From contig NZ_CANTZW010000003.1 of assembly GCF_947855115.1 (NCBI RefSeq), forward strand, positions 186,001 to 250,000: 64,000 nt of DNA, written 5' to 3'. Positions 1-10,969 of this stretch are shown one piece after another. The stretch's first letter is position 1, and the number at the start of each line of letters is the position of its first letter. Source of the stretch: an uncultured Parabacteroides sp. GTDB taxonomy: Bacteria > Bacteroidota > Bacteroidia > Bacteroidales > Tannerellaceae. The notes beneath the pieces are model-generated. The model was given only the letters and a program-made list of their open reading frames with translations, had not been told where the DNA came from and did no database searches. The position numbers and the translations under genes are program-made.

Positions 1-170
1 GCCTTTTGCTTCTCACGAAGCTGGATACCATATTCAGAAGTCTTTCTTTTTCTGGAGTTACCATGTTGTCCAGGAGGATAATTCTTCTTTGAAAGAACTT
101 TATCCGCACCGAATATTGCCTCACCAAACTTACGGGCAATTCTTGTTCTTGGTCCAGTATATCTTGCCAT
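1..170 (-). CDS. rpsD: 30S ribosomal protein S4 (N-terminal part; gene runs off the window)
   Basis: The reading frame starts at an ATG whose complement is at 168-170 and runs off the left edge. About 56 residues are visible, beginning [20 protein letters not shown] and including the KNYPPGQHG segment typical of S4. S4 binds 16S rRNA early in small-subunit assembly, and in many bacteria also represses translation of its own operon. It is the last visible gene of the long minus-strand translation cluster, 122 bases after rpsK. The rest of S4 is outside the window. Confidence 0.95.
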   Translation of the reverse strand, partial: MARYTGPRTRIARKFGEAIFGADKVLSKKNYPPGQHGNSRKRKTSEYGIQLREKQK

Positions 171-292
171 TTTTCTATTTTTTTAATGTTCTGTTTGAAT
201 CAGGAACCGTGCAGCCGCGATTACAGAGAGGATAAGGTCAATATGCAATCTATTCACAATTCCGGATTCAATGTTTAAGAAACTATAATTAA

Positions 293-682
293 TTATACTC
301 TTCTCTTTTTCGGAGGACGACATCCGTTATGAGGAAGCGGAGTGACATCTACGATTTCTGTCACCTCAATACCCGCACCATGGATCGTTCTGATAGCGGA
401 CTCACGACCGTTACCCGGACCCTTTACGAATACTTTCACCTTTCTTAAACCAAGATCATAAGCTACCTTAGCACAATCTTGTGCCGCCATCTGAGCTGCA
501 TAAGGAGTATTCTTCTTAGAGCTTCTAAATCCCATTTTACCAGCGGAAGACCAGCTGATTACTTGTCCTTCGCTATTAGCTAAAGACACAATAATGTTGT
601 TAAAAGAAGAATGAATATGAGCTTGACCGTAAGCGTCAACTTTTACGTTTCTCTTCTTTGCTGCGACTGTTTTCTTTGCCAT
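293..682 (-). CDS. rpsK: 30S ribosomal protein S11
   Basis: The product has 129 residues, the normal length for S11. The central [12 protein letters not shown] stretch and the basic tail [10 protein letters not shown] are family hallmarks. S11 sits on the small-subunit platform and contacts mRNA near the E site. It lies between rpsM and rpsD, the usual alpha-operon order, 11 bases after rpsM. Confidence 0.98.
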   Translation of the reverse strand: MAKKTVAAKKRNVKVDAYGQAHIHSSFNNIIVSLANSEGQVISWSSAGKMGFRSSKKNTPYAAQMAAQDCAKVAYDLGLRKVKVFVKGPGNGRESAIRTIHGAGIEVTEIVDVTPLPHNGCRPPKKRRV

Positions 683-693
683 ATTAACTCTTA

Positions 694-1074
694 TTATTTA
701 GTAGCTTTTTTCTTATTTGCAACAGTTTTCTTCTTACCCTTACGAGTACGAGCGTTGTTCTTCGTGCTTTGGCCTCTCAAAGGCAAGCCGAGACGATGAC
801 GAACACCTCTGTAGCAACCTATATCCATCAAACGCTTAATATTCAACTGAACTTCAGAACGAAGATCACCTTCAACCTTATACTCAGCGCCAATAACTTC
901 ACGAACTTTTGCGGCTTGATCGTCTGTCCAATCCTTAACCTTGATATCACGATCAACCCCAGCCTTATCTAATACGGATTTTGCAGCGCTACGACCGATA
1001 CCATAGATATAAGTCAAAGCAATCTCTCCTCTTTTATTTTGTGGCAAGTCTACACCAACTATTCTTATAGCCAT
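694..1074 (-). CDS. rpsM: 30S ribosomal protein S13
   Basis: The product has 126 residues. It begins [20 protein letters not shown] and carries the [19 protein letters not shown] motif that touches 16S rRNA and the P-site tRNA. The tail is a lysine-rich extension. S13 forms intersubunit bridges on the small-subunit head. It follows rpmJ and precedes rpsK. Confidence 0.98.
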   Translation of the reverse strand: MAIRIVGVDLPQNKRGEIALTYIYGIGRSAAKSVLDKAGVDRDIKVKDWTDDQAAKVREVIGAEYKVEGDLRSEVQLNIKRLMDIGCYRGVRHRLGLPLRGQSTKNNARTRKGKKKTVANKKKATK

Positions 1075-1109
1075 ATTACTTACTTAGATTATTTTGCAAA
1101 AATAATAAA

Positions 1110-1226
1110 TTATCCTTGACGTTGTTTATACTTAGGATTTTTCTTGTTAATTACGTATAAGCGACCCTTTCTTCTTACTATCTTACACTCAGGTGTACGC
1201 TTCTTTAAAGATGCTCTTACTTTCAT
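1110..1226 (-). CDS. rpmJ: 50S ribosomal protein L36
   Basis: This is a short gene of 38 residues, starting [15 protein letters not shown] and ending NPKYKQRQG, in the standard place between infA and rpsM. Of the four zinc ligands (three Cys and one His) in the classic form, only one Cys is left; the others are replaced, with Asn and Tyr at two of the later positions. This is therefore the zinc-independent type of L36. The ATG complement is at 1224-1226 and the stop at 1110-1112. Confidence 0.95.
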   Translation of the reverse strand: MKVRASLKKRTPECKIVRRKGRLYVINKKNPKYKQRQG

Positions 1227-1239
1227 ATTGTGTTTAATT

Positions 1240-1458
1240 TTATTTGTATCTAAAAGCAATTCTACCTTTCGATAGATCATACGGAGACATTTCTACTCTT
1301 ACCTTATCCCCCGGAAGGATTTTAATATAATGCATACGCATCTTTCCTGAGATGTGAGCGGTAATTTCATGTCCGTTCTCCAATTCCACACGAAACATTG
1401 CGTTCGACAATGCTTCTACAATCACTCCATCTTTTTCTATTGCTGATTGTTTAGCCAT
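1240..1458 (-). CDS. infA: Translation initiation factor IF-1
   Basis: The product has 72 residues, exactly the usual IF-1 length. It is a single OB fold with the segments [17 protein letters not shown] and [21 protein letters not shown]-1 binds the A site of the small subunit during initiation and helps IF-2 and IF-3. It lies between map and rpmJ, a common order in Bacteroidetes and Firmicutes. Confidence 0.98.
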   Translation of the reverse strand: MAKQSAIEKDGVIVEALSNAMFRVELENGHEITAHISGKMRMHYIKILPGDKVRVEMSPYDLSKGRIAFRYK

Positions 1459-1468
1459 ATAAATCCAA

Positions 1469-2254
1469 TTAAATTGCGTTATCTCCTAGAACCTCCTCTA
1501 AAAACTTAAATGAAGATAAGATCTGCGGACCATCCGGACGTATAGCGATACAATGTTCAAAATGAGCAGAAGGCTTTCTGTCTTTTGTACGAACCGTCCA
1601 TCCGTCTTTCTCAAATGCTACATTCTTACTTCCCATGTTGATCATAGGCTCAATACAGATGCACATTCCACTACGCAATAACGGACCGCATCCATGCCTG
1701 CCATAATTAGGTACTTCCGGTTCCTCATGCATTTTCCGACCGATACCATGCCCCACCAGTTCTCTTACGACAGAATAACCTTGAGACTCACAATAAGTCT
1801 GGACCGCATTACTGATATCACCTAAACGATGCCCCTCAACGGCACATTGAATACCTAAATAAAGTGATTCTTTTGTTGCTTTCAACAATTTTTTCACTTC
1901 TGGCACAACCTCACCTACACAAAAAGTATAAGCGGAATCACCAACAAAACCATTCAATATTGTACCGCAATCTACAGAAATCACATCCCCCTCTTTCAAG
2001 ATCGTCTTAGAAGAAGGAATACCATGTACTACCTGCTCATTCACTGAGGCACATATTGAATTTGGGAAACCGCCATATCCTAAAAAAGCTGGAACAGCAC
2101 CATTATCTCTAATGAACTCTTCCGCAATCCTATCAAGTTGAAGAGTGGAGACCCCAGGAGCAATGTACTTAGCGACCTCGCCAAGAGTCTTACCCACCAG
2201 TTGATTAGCCTCACGCATCAACTCAATCTCTTCATCTGTCTTTAAATAGATCAT
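1469..2254 (-). CDS. map: Methionine aminopeptidase, type I
   Basis: This enzyme removes the initiator methionine from new proteins in the cytosol. All five metal ligands can be placed: the two Asp in [17 protein letters not shown], the His in [18 protein letters not shown], and the Glu in CICIEPM and FEHCIAI. I chose the ATG at 2254 ([18 protein letters not shown], 261 residues); a longer frame from 2272 needs a TTG start and would overlap secY. It sits directly behind secY, as in many bacteria. Confidence 0.95.
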   Translation of the reverse strand: MIYLKTDEEIELMREANQLVGKTLGEVAKYIAPGVSTLQLDRIAEEFIRDNGAVPAFLGYGGFPNSICASVNEQVVHGIPSSKTILKEGDVISVDCGTILNGFVGDSAYTFCVGEVVPEVKKLLKATKESLYLGIQCAVEGHRLGDISNAVQTYCESQGYSVVRELVGHGIGRKMHEEPEVPNYGRHGCGPLLRSGMCICIEPMINMGSKNVAFEKDGWTVRTKDRKPSAHFEHCIAIRPDGPQILSSFKFLEEVLGDNAI

Positions 2255-2258
2255 TCCA

Positions 2259-3599
2259 TTAATAAGCGGCAACAGAGCCTGTACGACCTTTAATTCTTCC
2301 TGACTTCAACAAACCGTCATAATGACGCATTAGCAAATGACTTTCAACTTGCTGCAATGTATCCAACACCACACCAACCAAAATCAACAAAGATGTACCA
2401 CCAAAGAATTGGGAGAACTCCATACTTACACCGGCGATTCTAGCGAAAGCAGGCATGATAGCAACCAACGCAAGGAAAAACGCACCCGGCAAAGTAATAC
2501 GATCCATAATGGTATCCAGATAATCTTTGGTATTCTTACCCGGCTTTACTCCCGGAATAAAACCATTGTTTCTCTTCAAATCATCAGACATCTGAGTCGG
2601 ATTGATCGTGATAGCTGTATAGAAATACGTAAACAGAATAATCAACACCGCAAATACGAAGTTGTACCAGAATCCCGTATTATCCATAAAAGCAGCCCAA
2701 AAACCGCTTTGCTCTCCCGTACTAGAGAAACCAACAATTGAGATAGGAATAAACATGATCGCCTGAGCAAAAATAATAGGCATCACATTAGCCGCATTGA
2801 CCTTCAATGGAATGTACTGACGTGCGCCACCATATTGTTTATTACCTATAATTCTTTTTGCATATTGTACAGGAACTTTACGAGTACCTTGCACCAATAG
2901 AATCGCACCGGCGATAACAAGCAAAAGGAACAACATCTCAAATAAGAACATAACCAGACCACCGGTTTTCTCACTTGTCCTAGAAACGAATTCCTGGAAC
3001 AAAGAGTGCGGCAGACGGGCTATAATACCAACCAAAATGATAAATGAAATACCATTTCCAACACCTTTATCTGTAATTCTTTCACCTAGCCATAAGATAA
3101 ACATACTTCCCGCAGCCAAGATGATCGTAGACGAAATTGTGAACCAGATACCACCGGGTAAAGCTGCACCGGCAGCCTTCAACTGAACGCTCAAATTCAC
3201 TAAGTAAGTAGGTCCTTGGAACAACAAGATGGCTACCGTCAAATAACGAGTCCACTGGTTGATTTTCCTACGGCCACTTTCACCTTCCCTTTGCAATTTC
3301 TGGAAAGAAGGAACTGCGATAGCTAACAACTGCATAACAATTGAAGCAGAGATATATGGCATGATCCCCAACGCAAAAATAGAAGCGTTAGAAAAGGCTC
3401 CACCAGAGAACATATCCAACAGTGCAAGCAATCCACCTCTTGTCTGCTCCTGTAAAGCGGTCAACGCTTTGGGATCAATACCCGGAAGCACTACATACGT
3501 ACCAAAACGATATATAGCCACTAATAAAAGAGTGGTGAGGATCCGATTTCTCAGATCCTCAATCTTCCAGATATTCTTGATTGTTTCAACAGCTCTCAT
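2259..3599 (-). CDS. secY: Preprotein translocase subunit SecY
   Basis: The product has 446 residues with about ten hydrophobic membrane segments. SecY forms the protein-conducting channel of the Sec translocon in the inner membrane. Family landmarks include the N-terminal region LRNRILTTLLLVAIYRFGTY, the plug region GGAFSNASIFALGIMPYI and the C-terminal loop KPGKNTKDYLD. The gene starts 3 bases after rplO ends, the normal spc-operon arrangement. The other Sec subunits are not in the window. Confidence 0.98.
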   Translation of the reverse strand: MRAVETIKNIWKIEDLRNRILTTLLLVAIYRFGTYVVLPGIDPKALTALQEQTRGGLLALLDMFSGGAFSNASIFALGIMPYISASIVMQLLAIAVPSFQKLQREGESGRRKINQWTRYLTVAILLFQGPTYLVNLSVQLKAAGAALPGGIWFTISSTIILAAGSMFILWLGERITDKGVGNGISFIILVGIIARLPHSLFQEFVSRTSEKTGGLVMFLFEMLFLLLVIAGAILLVQGTRKVPVQYAKRIIGNKQYGGARQYIPLKVNAANVMPIIFAQAIMFIPISIVGFSSTGEQSGFWAAFMDNTGFWYNFVFAVLIILFTYFYTAITINPTQMSDDLKRNNGFIPGVKPGKNTKDYLDTIMDRITLPGAFFLALVAIMPAFARIAGVSMEFSQFFGGTSLLILVGVVLDTLQQVESHLLMRHYDGLLKSGRIKGRTGSVAAY

Positions 3600-3602
3600 G
3601 AC

Positions 3603-4049
3603 TTAGAGTTTAACGACTGTTCCACCTACGGCTTGGATAGCTGCCTCCGCACTCTTAGAGAAAGCGTGAGCCTCAACCTCTAACTTAGCAGTCAAGCTAC
3701 CATTACCAAGAATTTTAACCAATTGAGAAGAAGAGATGAAGCCGGCCTCCATCAATTCATTAATACCAATCTTAGTTAATTGTTTAGCCTCAGCCATTTG
3801 CTGCAAAGTATCGATATTAATAGCTTTATATTCTACACGGTTAATATTCTTGAAACCAAATTTAGGCAAACGTCTTTGAATAGGCATCTGACCACCTTCG
3901 AAACCAATCTTGTTCTTGTAGCCAGATCTTGATTTGGCACCCTTATGACCTCTTGTTGAAGTTCCACCTAATCCTGAACCCGGACCACGTCCGATTCTTT
4001 TTCTGGTCTTGGTAGATCCTTCAGCCGGTTTTAAATTTGATAAATTCAT
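3603..4049 (-). CDS. rplO: 50S ribosomal protein L15
   Basis: The product has 148 residues. The Gly/Arg-rich N-terminal extension (RKRIGRGPGSGLGGTSTRGH) penetrates the 23S rRNA core, and the C-terminal globular part ends QAVGGTVVKL. It sits between rpmD and secY in spc order. Confidence 0.98.
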   Translation of the reverse strand: MNLSNLKPAEGSTKTRKRIGRGPGSGLGGTSTRGHKGAKSRSGYKNKIGFEGGQMPIQRRLPKFGFKNINRVEYKAINIDTLQQMAEAKQLTKIGINELMEAGFISSSQLVKILGNGSLTAKLEVEAHAFSKSAEAAIQAVGGTVVKL

Positions 4050-4078
4050 ATCGTATAATTTATTTTTTCAACCAATTA

Positions 4079-4255
4079 TTACTTTACTACAGAAACCAAA
4101 TGTTTCACTTTCTCAACCATACCTAAGATCGCCGGATTAGCTTCATGCTCTACAATCTGGTTCATCTTTCTCAGCCCTAGTGCGTCAAGCGTTCTTTTTT
4201 GGTCTTTAGGGCATCCAATTCTACTTTTAACTTGCTTTACTTTAATAGTCGCCAT
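4079..4255 (-). CDS. rpmD: 50S ribosomal protein L30
   Basis: This is a 58-residue gene starting [20 protein letters not shown] and ending VKHLVSVVK. The [13 protein letters not shown] region is the L30 signature. It fills the gap between rpsE and rplO, where L30 is expected. The ATG complement is at 4253-4255 and the stop at 4079-4081. Confidence 0.96.
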   Translation of the reverse strand: MATIKVKQVKSRIGCPKDQKRTLDALGLRKMNQIVEHEANPAILGMVEKVKHLVSVVK

Positions 4256-4272
4256 AAATTTATCCTCCCTAA

Positions 4273-4791
4273 TTAACCTCTAAATACTTTTTCAACAGCA
4301 ACACCTCTGTTCTGTGCAACATCAAACGGACTTCTCAACTCACTCAATGCAGCGATAGTAGCTTTCACCAAGTTATGAGGATTTGAAGAACCCTTAGATT
4401 TTGCCAAAACGTCTGTAATACCAACACTCTCTAATACAGCACGCATTGCACCACCAGCTTTAACACCAGTACCATGAGATGCAGGTCTGATCAGTACCTG
4501 AGCACCACCAAATTTAGCTAATTGCTCATGAGGAATCGTCCCTTTGTGTACTGGTACCTTGATCAAGTTCTTCTTAGCAGCTTCTACACCTTTAGCGATA
4601 GCTGTCGTTACCTCACCGGCTTTACCTAATCCCCAGCCAACGATACCATCCTCGTTTCCTACTACAACGATAGCAGCAAAACTGAATGTACGTCCACCTT
4701 TTGTAACCTTAGTTACACGGTTTATTGCAACCAGTCTGTCCTTCAACTCTAAGTCGTTGGTTGATTTAACTCTATTATTTGCCATCTTCAT
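4273..4791 (-). CDS. rpsE: 30S ribosomal protein S5
   Basis: The product has 172 residues. The N-terminal double-stranded RNA-binding domain ([23 protein letters not shown] region) helps decoding accuracy. The C-terminal part contains [17 protein letters not shown] and [13 protein letters not shown]. The ATG at 4791 overlaps the rplR stop by one base (TAATG), suggesting translational coupling; a second ATG two codons later is also possible. Confidence 0.98.
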   Translation of the reverse strand: MKMANNRVKSTNDLELKDRLVAINRVTKVTKGGRTFSFAAIVVVGNEDGIVGWGLGKAGEVTTAIAKGVEAAKKNLIKVPVHKGTIPHEQLAKFGGAQVLIRPASHGTGVKAGGAMRAVLESVGITDVLAKSKGSSNPHNLVKATIAALSELRSPFDVAQNRGVAVEKVFRG

Positions 4792-5135
4792 TAAAATTTA
4801 AGGCCGCCGTTACGTGCAGCATCTGCTAATTCTTTAACTCTCCCGTGATACAAATAACCATTACGGTCGAAAACCACTGCTTGAACGCCTGCTTCTTGAG
4901 CGCTCTTCGCAATTAACTCACCAACCTTAGCAGCAATTTCCTTTTTCGGAGCCTTAACATCTAATTTCAAAGATGAAGCAGCAGCTAAAGTCTTGCCTGT
5001 AGTATCATCTATTACCTGTGCATAGATTTGCTTATTGCTTCTAAACACAGTCAGGCGCGGACGCTCAGTAGTTCCTGAGATTTTTCCGCGTACACCCGCT
5101 TTTATTTTTAATCTTCTTTCTTGCTTCGTTGTCAT
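4791..5135 (-). CDS. rplR: 50S ribosomal protein L18
   Basis: The product has 114 residues. L18 binds 5S rRNA in the central protuberance. Typical segments are [20 protein letters not shown] and the C-terminal [20 protein letters not shown]. It is flanked by rplF and rpsE in spc order. Confidence 0.98.
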   Translation of the reverse strand: MTTKQERRLKIKAGVRGKISGTTERPRLTVFRSNKQIYAQVIDDTTGKTLAAASSLKLDVKAPKKEIAAKVGELIAKSAQEAGVQAVVFDRNGYLYHGRVKELADAARNGGLKF

Positions 5136-5156
5136 GATAATTTCAGTTTACGTAGA

Positions 5157-5708
5157 TTACTTACCTGCTGACTTACCAGACTTTCTACGAATCTCCTCAC
5201 CCACGAACTTGATACCCTTACCTTTATACGGTTCCGGCATTCTGAACGAACGGATCTTCGCACAAATCTGACCCAATAATTGCTTGTCAGCCGATTCAAG
5301 GATAATAAGAGGGTTCTTATTTCTCTCAGACTTAGTCTCAACTTTCACTTCCTTCGGCAACTGCAAATAGATATTATGAGTATAACCTAAAGAAAGATCC
5401 AATAACTGACCTGTATTTGAAACACGGTAACCAACACCTACTAACTCTAACTCTTTCTTGTATCCTTCAGAGCAGCCCACAACCATGTTATTGATCAAAG
5501 AGCGATACAAACCATGTAACGCACGATGATTCTTATCATCAGTCGGTCTTGTTAAATGGATAACTCCGTCTTCCAAAGTAACGTTAATATCAGGATTCAC
5601 TTCCTGTACAAGTTCACCTTTAGGGCCTTTAACTGTTACTACATTATCCTTAATTGTAACTGTAACACCAGCCGGTACATGAATTGGCAATTTTCCTATT
5701 CTTGACAT
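5157..5708 (-). CDS. rplF: 50S ribosomal protein L6
   Basis: The product has 183 residues made of two related domains. It starts MSRIGKLPIHVPAGVTV and has the C-terminal signature PEPYKGKGIKFVGEEIRRKSGK. L6 lies near the GTPase centre of the large subunit. An overlapping 69-residue frame at 5132-5341 is a shadow. Confidence 0.98.
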   Translation of the reverse strand: MSRIGKLPIHVPAGVTVTIKDNVVTVKGPKGELVQEVNPDINVTLEDGVIHLTRPTDDKNHRALHGLYRSLINNMVVGCSEGYKKELELVGVGYRVSNTGQLLDLSLGYTHNIYLQLPKEVKVETKSERNKNPLIILESADKQLLGQICAKIRSFRMPEPYKGKGIKFVGEEIRRKSGKSAGK

Positions 5709-5724
5709 TCTTCTTCCCTCCTAA

Positions 5725-6120
5725 TTAATAAACGTAACATAATACCTCGCCACCGATCTTCAAATCGCGGGCCTCTTTGTCAGTCATCACACCTTTAGAA
5801 GTAGAAAGAACAGCAATACCTAAACCATTCAATACTCTCGGCATTTCTTTGTAACCAGTGTACTTACGTAAACCGGGCGTAGAAACTCTCTCAAGTTTCT
5901 TAATCGCATTAACTTTGTTTACTAGGTCGTACTTCAAGGCTATCTTGATCGTACCTTGAGGACCATCCTCTACAAACTTAAAATTAAGAATGTAACCCTT
6001 GTCGAAAAGGATCTTAGTGATCTCTTTCTTTAAATTTGACGCCGGCACCTCAACAACTCTGTGCTTCGCTTTGATCGCATTACGCAATCTTGTCAAATAA
6101 TCTGCAATAGGATCTGTCAT
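5725..6120 (-). CDS. rpsH: 30S ribosomal protein S8
   Basis: The product has 131 residues and starts MTDPIADYLTRLRNAIKAKH. The C-terminal signature STSKGVMTDKEARDLKIGGEVLCYVY is the family RNA-binding site. In E. coli S8 represses the spc operon by binding its mRNA; I could not identify a matching site here. The gene lies between rpsN and rplF. Confidence 0.98.
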   Translation of the reverse strand: MTDPIADYLTRLRNAIKAKHRVVEVPASNLKKEITKILFDKGYILNFKFVEDGPQGTIKIALKYDLVNKVNAIKKLERVSTPGLRKYTGYKEMPRVLNGLGIAVLSTSKGVMTDKEARDLKIGGEVLCYVY

Positions 6121-6177
6121 ATAAATAATTAATTAAATTGATCCGGCCACCCGGACAATATTTAAACTAAAAAACTC

Positions 6178-6447
6178 TTACCAACTTGCTTTCTTCACAC
6201 CCGGGATTAAACCATTAGATGCCATTTCACGCAATTGGATACGAGAAATACCGAACTGGCGTACATACCCTTTCGGACGTCCCGTGATCTTGCAACGATT
6301 GTGCAAACGTACGGGAGAAGCATTTTTAGGTAAAGCCTGCAAAGCCTCATAGTTGCCTTCTGCCTTAAGCTGAGCTCTTTTAGCGGCATACTTAGCGACA
6401 AGCTTCGCTCTCTTAACCTCACGGGCTTTCATTGATTCCTTAGCCAT
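6178..6447 (-). CDS. rpsN: 30S ribosomal protein S14 (zinc-free long form)
   Basis: The product has 89 residues, the long form of S14. It carries [20 protein letters not shown] and ends IPGVKKASW. It lacks the two CxxC pairs of the short zinc-binding form; only one Cys is present. S14 helps assemble the small-subunit head. An overlapping frame at 6207-6422 is a shadow. Confidence 0.98.
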   Translation of the reverse strand: MAKESMKAREVKRAKLVAKYAAKRAQLKAEGNYEALQALPKNASPVRLHNRCKITGRPKGYVRQFGISRIQLREMASNGLIPGVKKASW

Positions 6448-6449
6448 AA

Positions 6450-7010
6450 CTACTTAGTCTTTTTTTCGTTTTTAAAAGGCAATCCAAACTCTCTTAAAAG
6501 AGCGTAACCTTCCTCATCTGTTTTCGCAGAGGTCACAAAGGTAATATTCATTCCTAATATTTTGGTAATATTATCGATATTTATTTCAGGAAAAATGATT
6601 TGTTCCTGAATACCGAGTGTATAATTACCTCTTCCGTCTAACTTACTCTCAATTCCCTTGAAGTCGCGGATACGAGGAAGAGCAATACGAACAAGTCTTT
6701 CCAAGAACTCATACATCTGCTCACGACGTAATGTTACCATAACGCCAATCGGCATCTTCTTACGCAACTTAAAGTTAGAGATATCTTTCTTGGATACGGT
6801 AGCAACAGCTTTTTGACCTGTGATCGCAGACAACTCGCTGATAGCGATATCAATGATCTTCTTGTCAGCCGTAGCCATACCTAATCCTTGATTAATCACG
6901 ATTTTCTTCAAAACAGGTACCTGCATCACGGATTTGTAACCGAACTCCTTCGTTAAGGCAGGAACAATTCTGTCTTGGTATTCTTTCTTAAGACTGGCAG
7001 TATTGCTCAT
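6450..7010 (-). CDS. rplE: 50S ribosomal protein L5
   Basis: The product has 186 residues. L5 binds 5S rRNA and touches the P-site tRNA. Signatures are [17 protein letters not shown] and [13 protein letters not shown], followed by RIRDFKGI. The ATG at 7010 overlaps the rplX stop by one base. Confidence 0.98.
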   Translation of the reverse strand: MSNTASLKKEYQDRIVPALTKEFGYKSVMQVPVLKKIVINQGLGMATADKKIIDIAISELSAITGQKAVATVSKKDISNFKLRKKMPIGVMVTLRREQMYEFLERLVRIALPRIRDFKGIESKLDGRGNYTLGIQEQIIFPEINIDNITKILGMNITFVTSAKTDEEGYALLREFGLPFKNEKKTK

Positions 7011-7330
7011 TACTTAATTTCCTCCCCTGATTTTTTAGAATAACGCACTAAAGCACCCTTCTCATTCAACTTACGGCCGATACGTGTTGCTTTACCAGAT
7101 TTCGGGTCAACCACGTTAAGGTTAGAAATATGAATAGGAGCTTCCTTCTTTTCGATTCCTCCTTGAGGATTCTTCGCATTAGGCTTGGTATGCTTTGATA
7201 CCATATTAATACCTTCGACAATCGCACGATTGTCTTTTACAAGTACCTGTAAAACACGCCCTGTCTTACCCTTGTCCTCGCCGGCATTAACAAATACTAT
7301 ATCGCCTTTTTTGATATGTAATTTACTCAT
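7010..7330 (-). CDS. rplX: 50S ribosomal protein L24
   Basis: The product has 106 residues. The N-terminal KOW motif lies in [21 protein letters not shown]24 starts large-subunit assembly on 23S rRNA. The frame is open up to 7378, but the ATG at 7330 gives [10 protein letters not shown], the normal family start; the extra 16 residues would overlap rplN. Its stop overlaps the rplE start codon (TAATG). Confidence 0.97.
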   Translation of the reverse strand: MSKLHIKKGDIVFVNAGEDKGKTGRVLQVLVKDNRAIVEGINMVSKHTKPNAKNPQGGIEKKEAPIHISNLNVVDPKSGKATRIGRKLNEKGALVRYSKKSGEEIK

Positions 7331-7349
7331 TACTTTAAATTTTACGAGA

Positions 7350-7715
7350 TTAAAGCACTTCAGGTGCAAGTGATACAATTTTCATGTTTGTTGCACGAAG
7401 CTCTCTAGCAACCGGACCGAAGATACGGCTACCGCGGATATCGCCGCCAGCATTCAATAATACGCAAGCATTATCATCGAAACGGATGTAAGAACCATCC
7501 GAACGGCGGATCTCTTTCTTAGTACGAACGATGATAGCCTTAGAAACAGCACCCTTCTTTACGTCGCTAGACGGAATTACGCTCTTGATTGCTACTACGA
7601 TCACATCACCCACAGTGGCATAACGCTTTCTCGTACCGCCCAAAACACGAATACACAAAGCCTCCTTTGCCCCACTGTTATCTGCTACTACTAGTCTTGA
7701 TTCTTGTTGTATCAT
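7350..7715 (-). CDS. rplN: 50S ribosomal protein L14
   Basis: The product has 121 residues starting [20 protein letters not shown], a highly conserved L14 N-terminus, and ending [12 protein letters not shown]14 binds 23S rRNA and contributes to intersubunit bridges. It lies between rpsQ and rplX. Confidence 0.98.
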   Translation of the reverse strand: MIQQESRLVVADNSGAKEALCIRVLGGTRKRYATVGDVIVVAIKSVIPSSDVKKGAVSKAIIVRTKKEIRRSDGSYIRFDDNACVLLNAGGDIRGSRIFGPVARELRATNMKIVSLAPEVL

Positions 7716-7716
7716 C

Positions 7717-7983
7717 TTACTTAGCCCTTTCGATTATTTGAACTAATCTCCATCTTTTAGTCTTGCTCAAAGGACGAGTTTCCATAATCTTTACGGTATC
7801 GCCAATGTTGCATTCATTATTTTCATCGTGAGCATGATATTTCTTCGTCTTACTAACGAACTTACCATAAATGGGGTGCTTCTCCTTCCATTTAATGGCA
7901 ACTGTGATGCTTTTATCCATCTTGTTGCTCGTTACCACGCCCGTTCTTTCTTTTCTTAAATTTCTAGTTTCCATCAGGCTCAA
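7717..7983 (-). CDS. rpsQ: 30S ribosomal protein S17
   Basis: The product has 88 residues with an OB fold. The segments [16 protein letters not shown] and [20 protein letters not shown] are typical. S17 binds 16S rRNA directly in early assembly. One base separates its stop from rplN, and it abuts rpmC. Confidence 0.98.
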   Translation of the reverse strand: MSLMETRNLRKERTGVVTSNKMDKSITVAIKWKEKHPIYGKFVSKTKKYHAHDENNECNIGDTVKIMETRPLSKTKRWRLVQIIERAK

Positions 7984-8181
7984 TTATTTGTTGTTAAGTT
8001 CTCTCTGGCGCAATTCTGTTTTCATGCGCGCGATCAATCTGCGTTGCTGTTTAATCTGAGAAGGATTATCCATTGGCGAGATGCTATGGTTAATCTTCTT
8101 CTGATCATAGGCCGCAACCTCTGCATCTACTCTCTCAAGCAACTCTTTCGTGCTTAGTTCTCTAATTTCTGCAATCTTCAT
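7984..8181 (-). CDS. rpmC: 50S ribosomal protein L29
   Basis: The product has 65 residues, two long helices as expected for L29. The N-terminus MKIAEIRELSTKELLERV and the C-terminal KQQRRLIARMKTELRQREL are diagnostic. L29 sits at the peptide exit tunnel near where trigger factor docks. It is tightly packed between rplP and rpsQ. Confidence 0.97.
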   Translation of the reverse strand: MKIAEIRELSTKELLERVDAEVAAYDQKKINHSISPMDNPSQIKQQRRLIARMKTELRQRELNNK

Positions 8182-8186
8182 AACAA

Positions 8187-8621
8187 TTACGCATTTTGAT
8201 TTTGCATGTCATAATCACGTCTCACAACAAACTTGGTTGTAACCGGAAGTTTTTGAGCGGCAAGGCGCAACGCTTCCTTAGCGATATCGAAGGGAACACC
8301 CTCGATCTCGAAAATCAGACGACCTGGGGTAACAGGCGCAACAAATCCCTCGGGATTACCTTTACCTTTACCCATACGTACCTCGGCAGGCTTCTTTGTG
8401 ATCGGCTTATCCGGAAAGATACGAACCCAAACCTGACCCTGACGTTGCATATAACGTGTAACGGCGATACGGGCAGCCTCGATCTGACGACCGGTAATCC
8501 ATTTATTCTCTAATGATTTTATTCCAAAAGAACCGAAGGCCAGCTGGTTTCCACGTTGAGCTTCGCCCTTCATGCGACCTTTCTGCTGTCTTCTGAACTT
8601 GGTTTTCTTTGGTTGTAACAT
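8187..8621 (-). CDS. rplP: 50S ribosomal protein L16
   Basis: The product has 144 residues starting [20 protein letters not shown]16 lies near the peptidyl-transferase centre. It carries the conserved [17 protein letters not shown] loop. It follows rpsC and precedes rpmC in standard S10 order. Confidence 0.98.
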   Translation of the reverse strand: MLQPKKTKFRRQQKGRMKGEAQRGNQLAFGSFGIKSLENKWITGRQIEAARIAVTRYMQRQGQVWVRIFPDKPITKKPAEVRMGKGKGNPEGFVAPVTPGRLIFEIEGVPFDIAKEALRLAAQKLPVTTKFVVRRDYDMQNQNA

Positions 8622-8641
8622 CTCTACTTAAATTCTAACGT

Positions 8642-9376
8642 TTAACGATTAGCTCTTTTTCTCTTGAAGTTCTTGTCTCTGTTGCCACCTGCATTGTCGT
8701 TTCTACGACCCGTCTCCTTGGCAGCAGTGAAAGAAGGAGCAAGATCGCGCTTGCCATAAACTTCACCACGACAGATCCAAACCTTAACACCCAGCAAACC
8801 AACCTTCGTCAAGGCCTCAGCCAAAGCATAGTCGATATCTGCTCTAAGAGTGTGCAACGGAGTTCTTCCTTCCTTATACATTTCCGAACGAGCCATTTCA
8901 GCACCGTTCAAACGACCAGAGATTTGAATCTTAATACCTTCCGCACCCATTCTCATGGTAGAGGCGATAGCCATCTTTATCGCGCGACGATATGCGATTT
9001 TTCCTTCAAGCTGACGTGCGATATTATTTGCTACGATAACAGCGTCCAATTCGGGTCTCTTCACCTCGAAGATGTTGATCTGCACTTCTTTGTCAGTGAT
9101 CTTCTTCAACTCTTCCTTCAACTTATCAACTTCCTGACCACCTTTACCGATGATGATACCCGGACGTGACGTACAAACAGTGATCGTGATCAGCTTAAGC
9201 GTACGTTCAATAACGATACGAGATACACTAGCTTTTGCAAGACGGGCATTCAAATACTTACGGATTTTGCTATCTTCCAGCAAAGTATCCCCGTAATTCT
9301 TACCGCCATACCAATTGGAATCCCAACCACGGATAATTCCTAAACGATTACTAATCGGATTAACCTTTTGTCCCAT
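8642..9376 (-). CDS. rpsC: 30S ribosomal protein S3
   Basis: The product has 244 residues. The N-terminal half has a KH domain with the [18 protein letters not shown] loop; the C-terminal domain contains [20 protein letters not shown]. The basic tail is rich in Arg, Asn and Gly. S3 forms the mRNA entry channel with S4 and S5 and has a role in mRNA unwinding. Confidence 0.98.
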   Translation of the reverse strand: MGQKVNPISNRLGIIRGWDSNWYGGKNYGDTLLEDSKIRKYLNARLAKASVSRIVIERTLKLITITVCTSRPGIIIGKGGQEVDKLKEELKKITDKEVQINIFEVKRPELDAVIVANNIARQLEGKIAYRRAIKMAIASTMRMGAEGIKIQISGRLNGAEMARSEMYKEGRTPLHTLRADIDYALAEALTKVGLLGVKVWICRGEVYGKRDLAPSFTAAKETGRRNDNAGGNRDKNFKRKRANR

Positions 9377-9383
9377 CTACAAA

Positions 9384-9794
9384 TTAATTTTGACTATCGT
9401 TTTTACTAAGTGTATCAACAAACAGAGTTACATGGTTCGAGCGTTTACGAATTCTGTAACCTCTTCCTTGAGGAGCCGGACGCATTCTCTTCAATGTAGT
9501 AGCGCAATCAACGCTGATTGAAGATACGCATAACTCTCCTGCTTCTGCTTTACGTTCATTTTTCTGTTCCCAGTTTGCGATTGCTGAACGAAGCAATTTT
9601 TCTACTCTTGCTGCAGCTTCCTTGTTTGAAAACTTCAAAACACCAAGCGCACGGAATACTTCCATACCGCGAATCATGTCTGCTACCAAACGCATCTTAC
9701 GAGGAGAGGTAGGAACATTATTCAACTTCGCGAAATACATGGTCTTTTGGGCCTCTTTTCTTGCTTCAGCTGATATTCTTTTTCTAGCACCCAT
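9384..9794 (-). CDS. rplV: 50S ribosomal protein L22
   Basis: The product has 136 residues. L22 lines the peptide exit tunnel with a long beta hairpin; the [19 protein letters not shown] segment at its tip is present, and I see no obvious macrolide-resistance insertion there. A typical family core is [15 protein letters not shown]. Confidence 0.98.
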   Translation of the reverse strand: MGARKRISAEARKEAQKTMYFAKLNNVPTSPRKMRLVADMIRGMEVFRALGVLKFSNKEAAARVEKLLRSAIANWEQKNERKAEAGELCVSSISVDCATTLKRMRPAPQGRGYRIRKRSNHVTLFVDTLSKNDSQN

Positions 9795-9846
9795 TTTATT
9801 CGATTCTTTTTATTTTCAGATTCCTGAATTCCTGTTACTACCGATA

Positions 9847-10116
9847 TTATTTCTTCTTGTTACCGGCGTGACCGCGGAAAGTACGTGTCGGAGAAAACTC
9901 TCCCAACTTGTGACCTACCATATTCTCGGTTACGAAAACAGGAATAAATTTATTTCCATTATGAACTGCAATAGTATGGCCTACAAAATCAGGCGAAATC
10001 ATTGAAGCTCTTGCCCATGTCTTAACTACGGCTTTCTTTCCTGACTCATTCATAGCCAGAACTTTCTTCTCAAGCTTTACATTAATATACGGGCCTTTTT
10101 TTAGCGAACGACTCAT
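9847..10116 (-). CDS. rpsS: 30S ribosomal protein S19
   Basis: The product has 89 residues starting [19 protein letters not shown]. The C-terminal [17 protein letters not shown] is the family signature. S19 binds 16S rRNA in the small-subunit head with S13. It lies between rplB and rplV. Confidence 0.98.
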   Translation of the reverse strand: MSRSLKKGPYINVKLEKKVLAMNESGKKAVVKTWARASMISPDFVGHTIAVHNGNKFIPVFVTENMVGHKLGEFSPTRTFRGHAGNKKK

Positions 10117-10136
10117 AGTTTACTTAATTAATCAGA

Positions 10137-10961
<825 letters not shown>

Positions 10962-10969
10962 TTCTTTTT

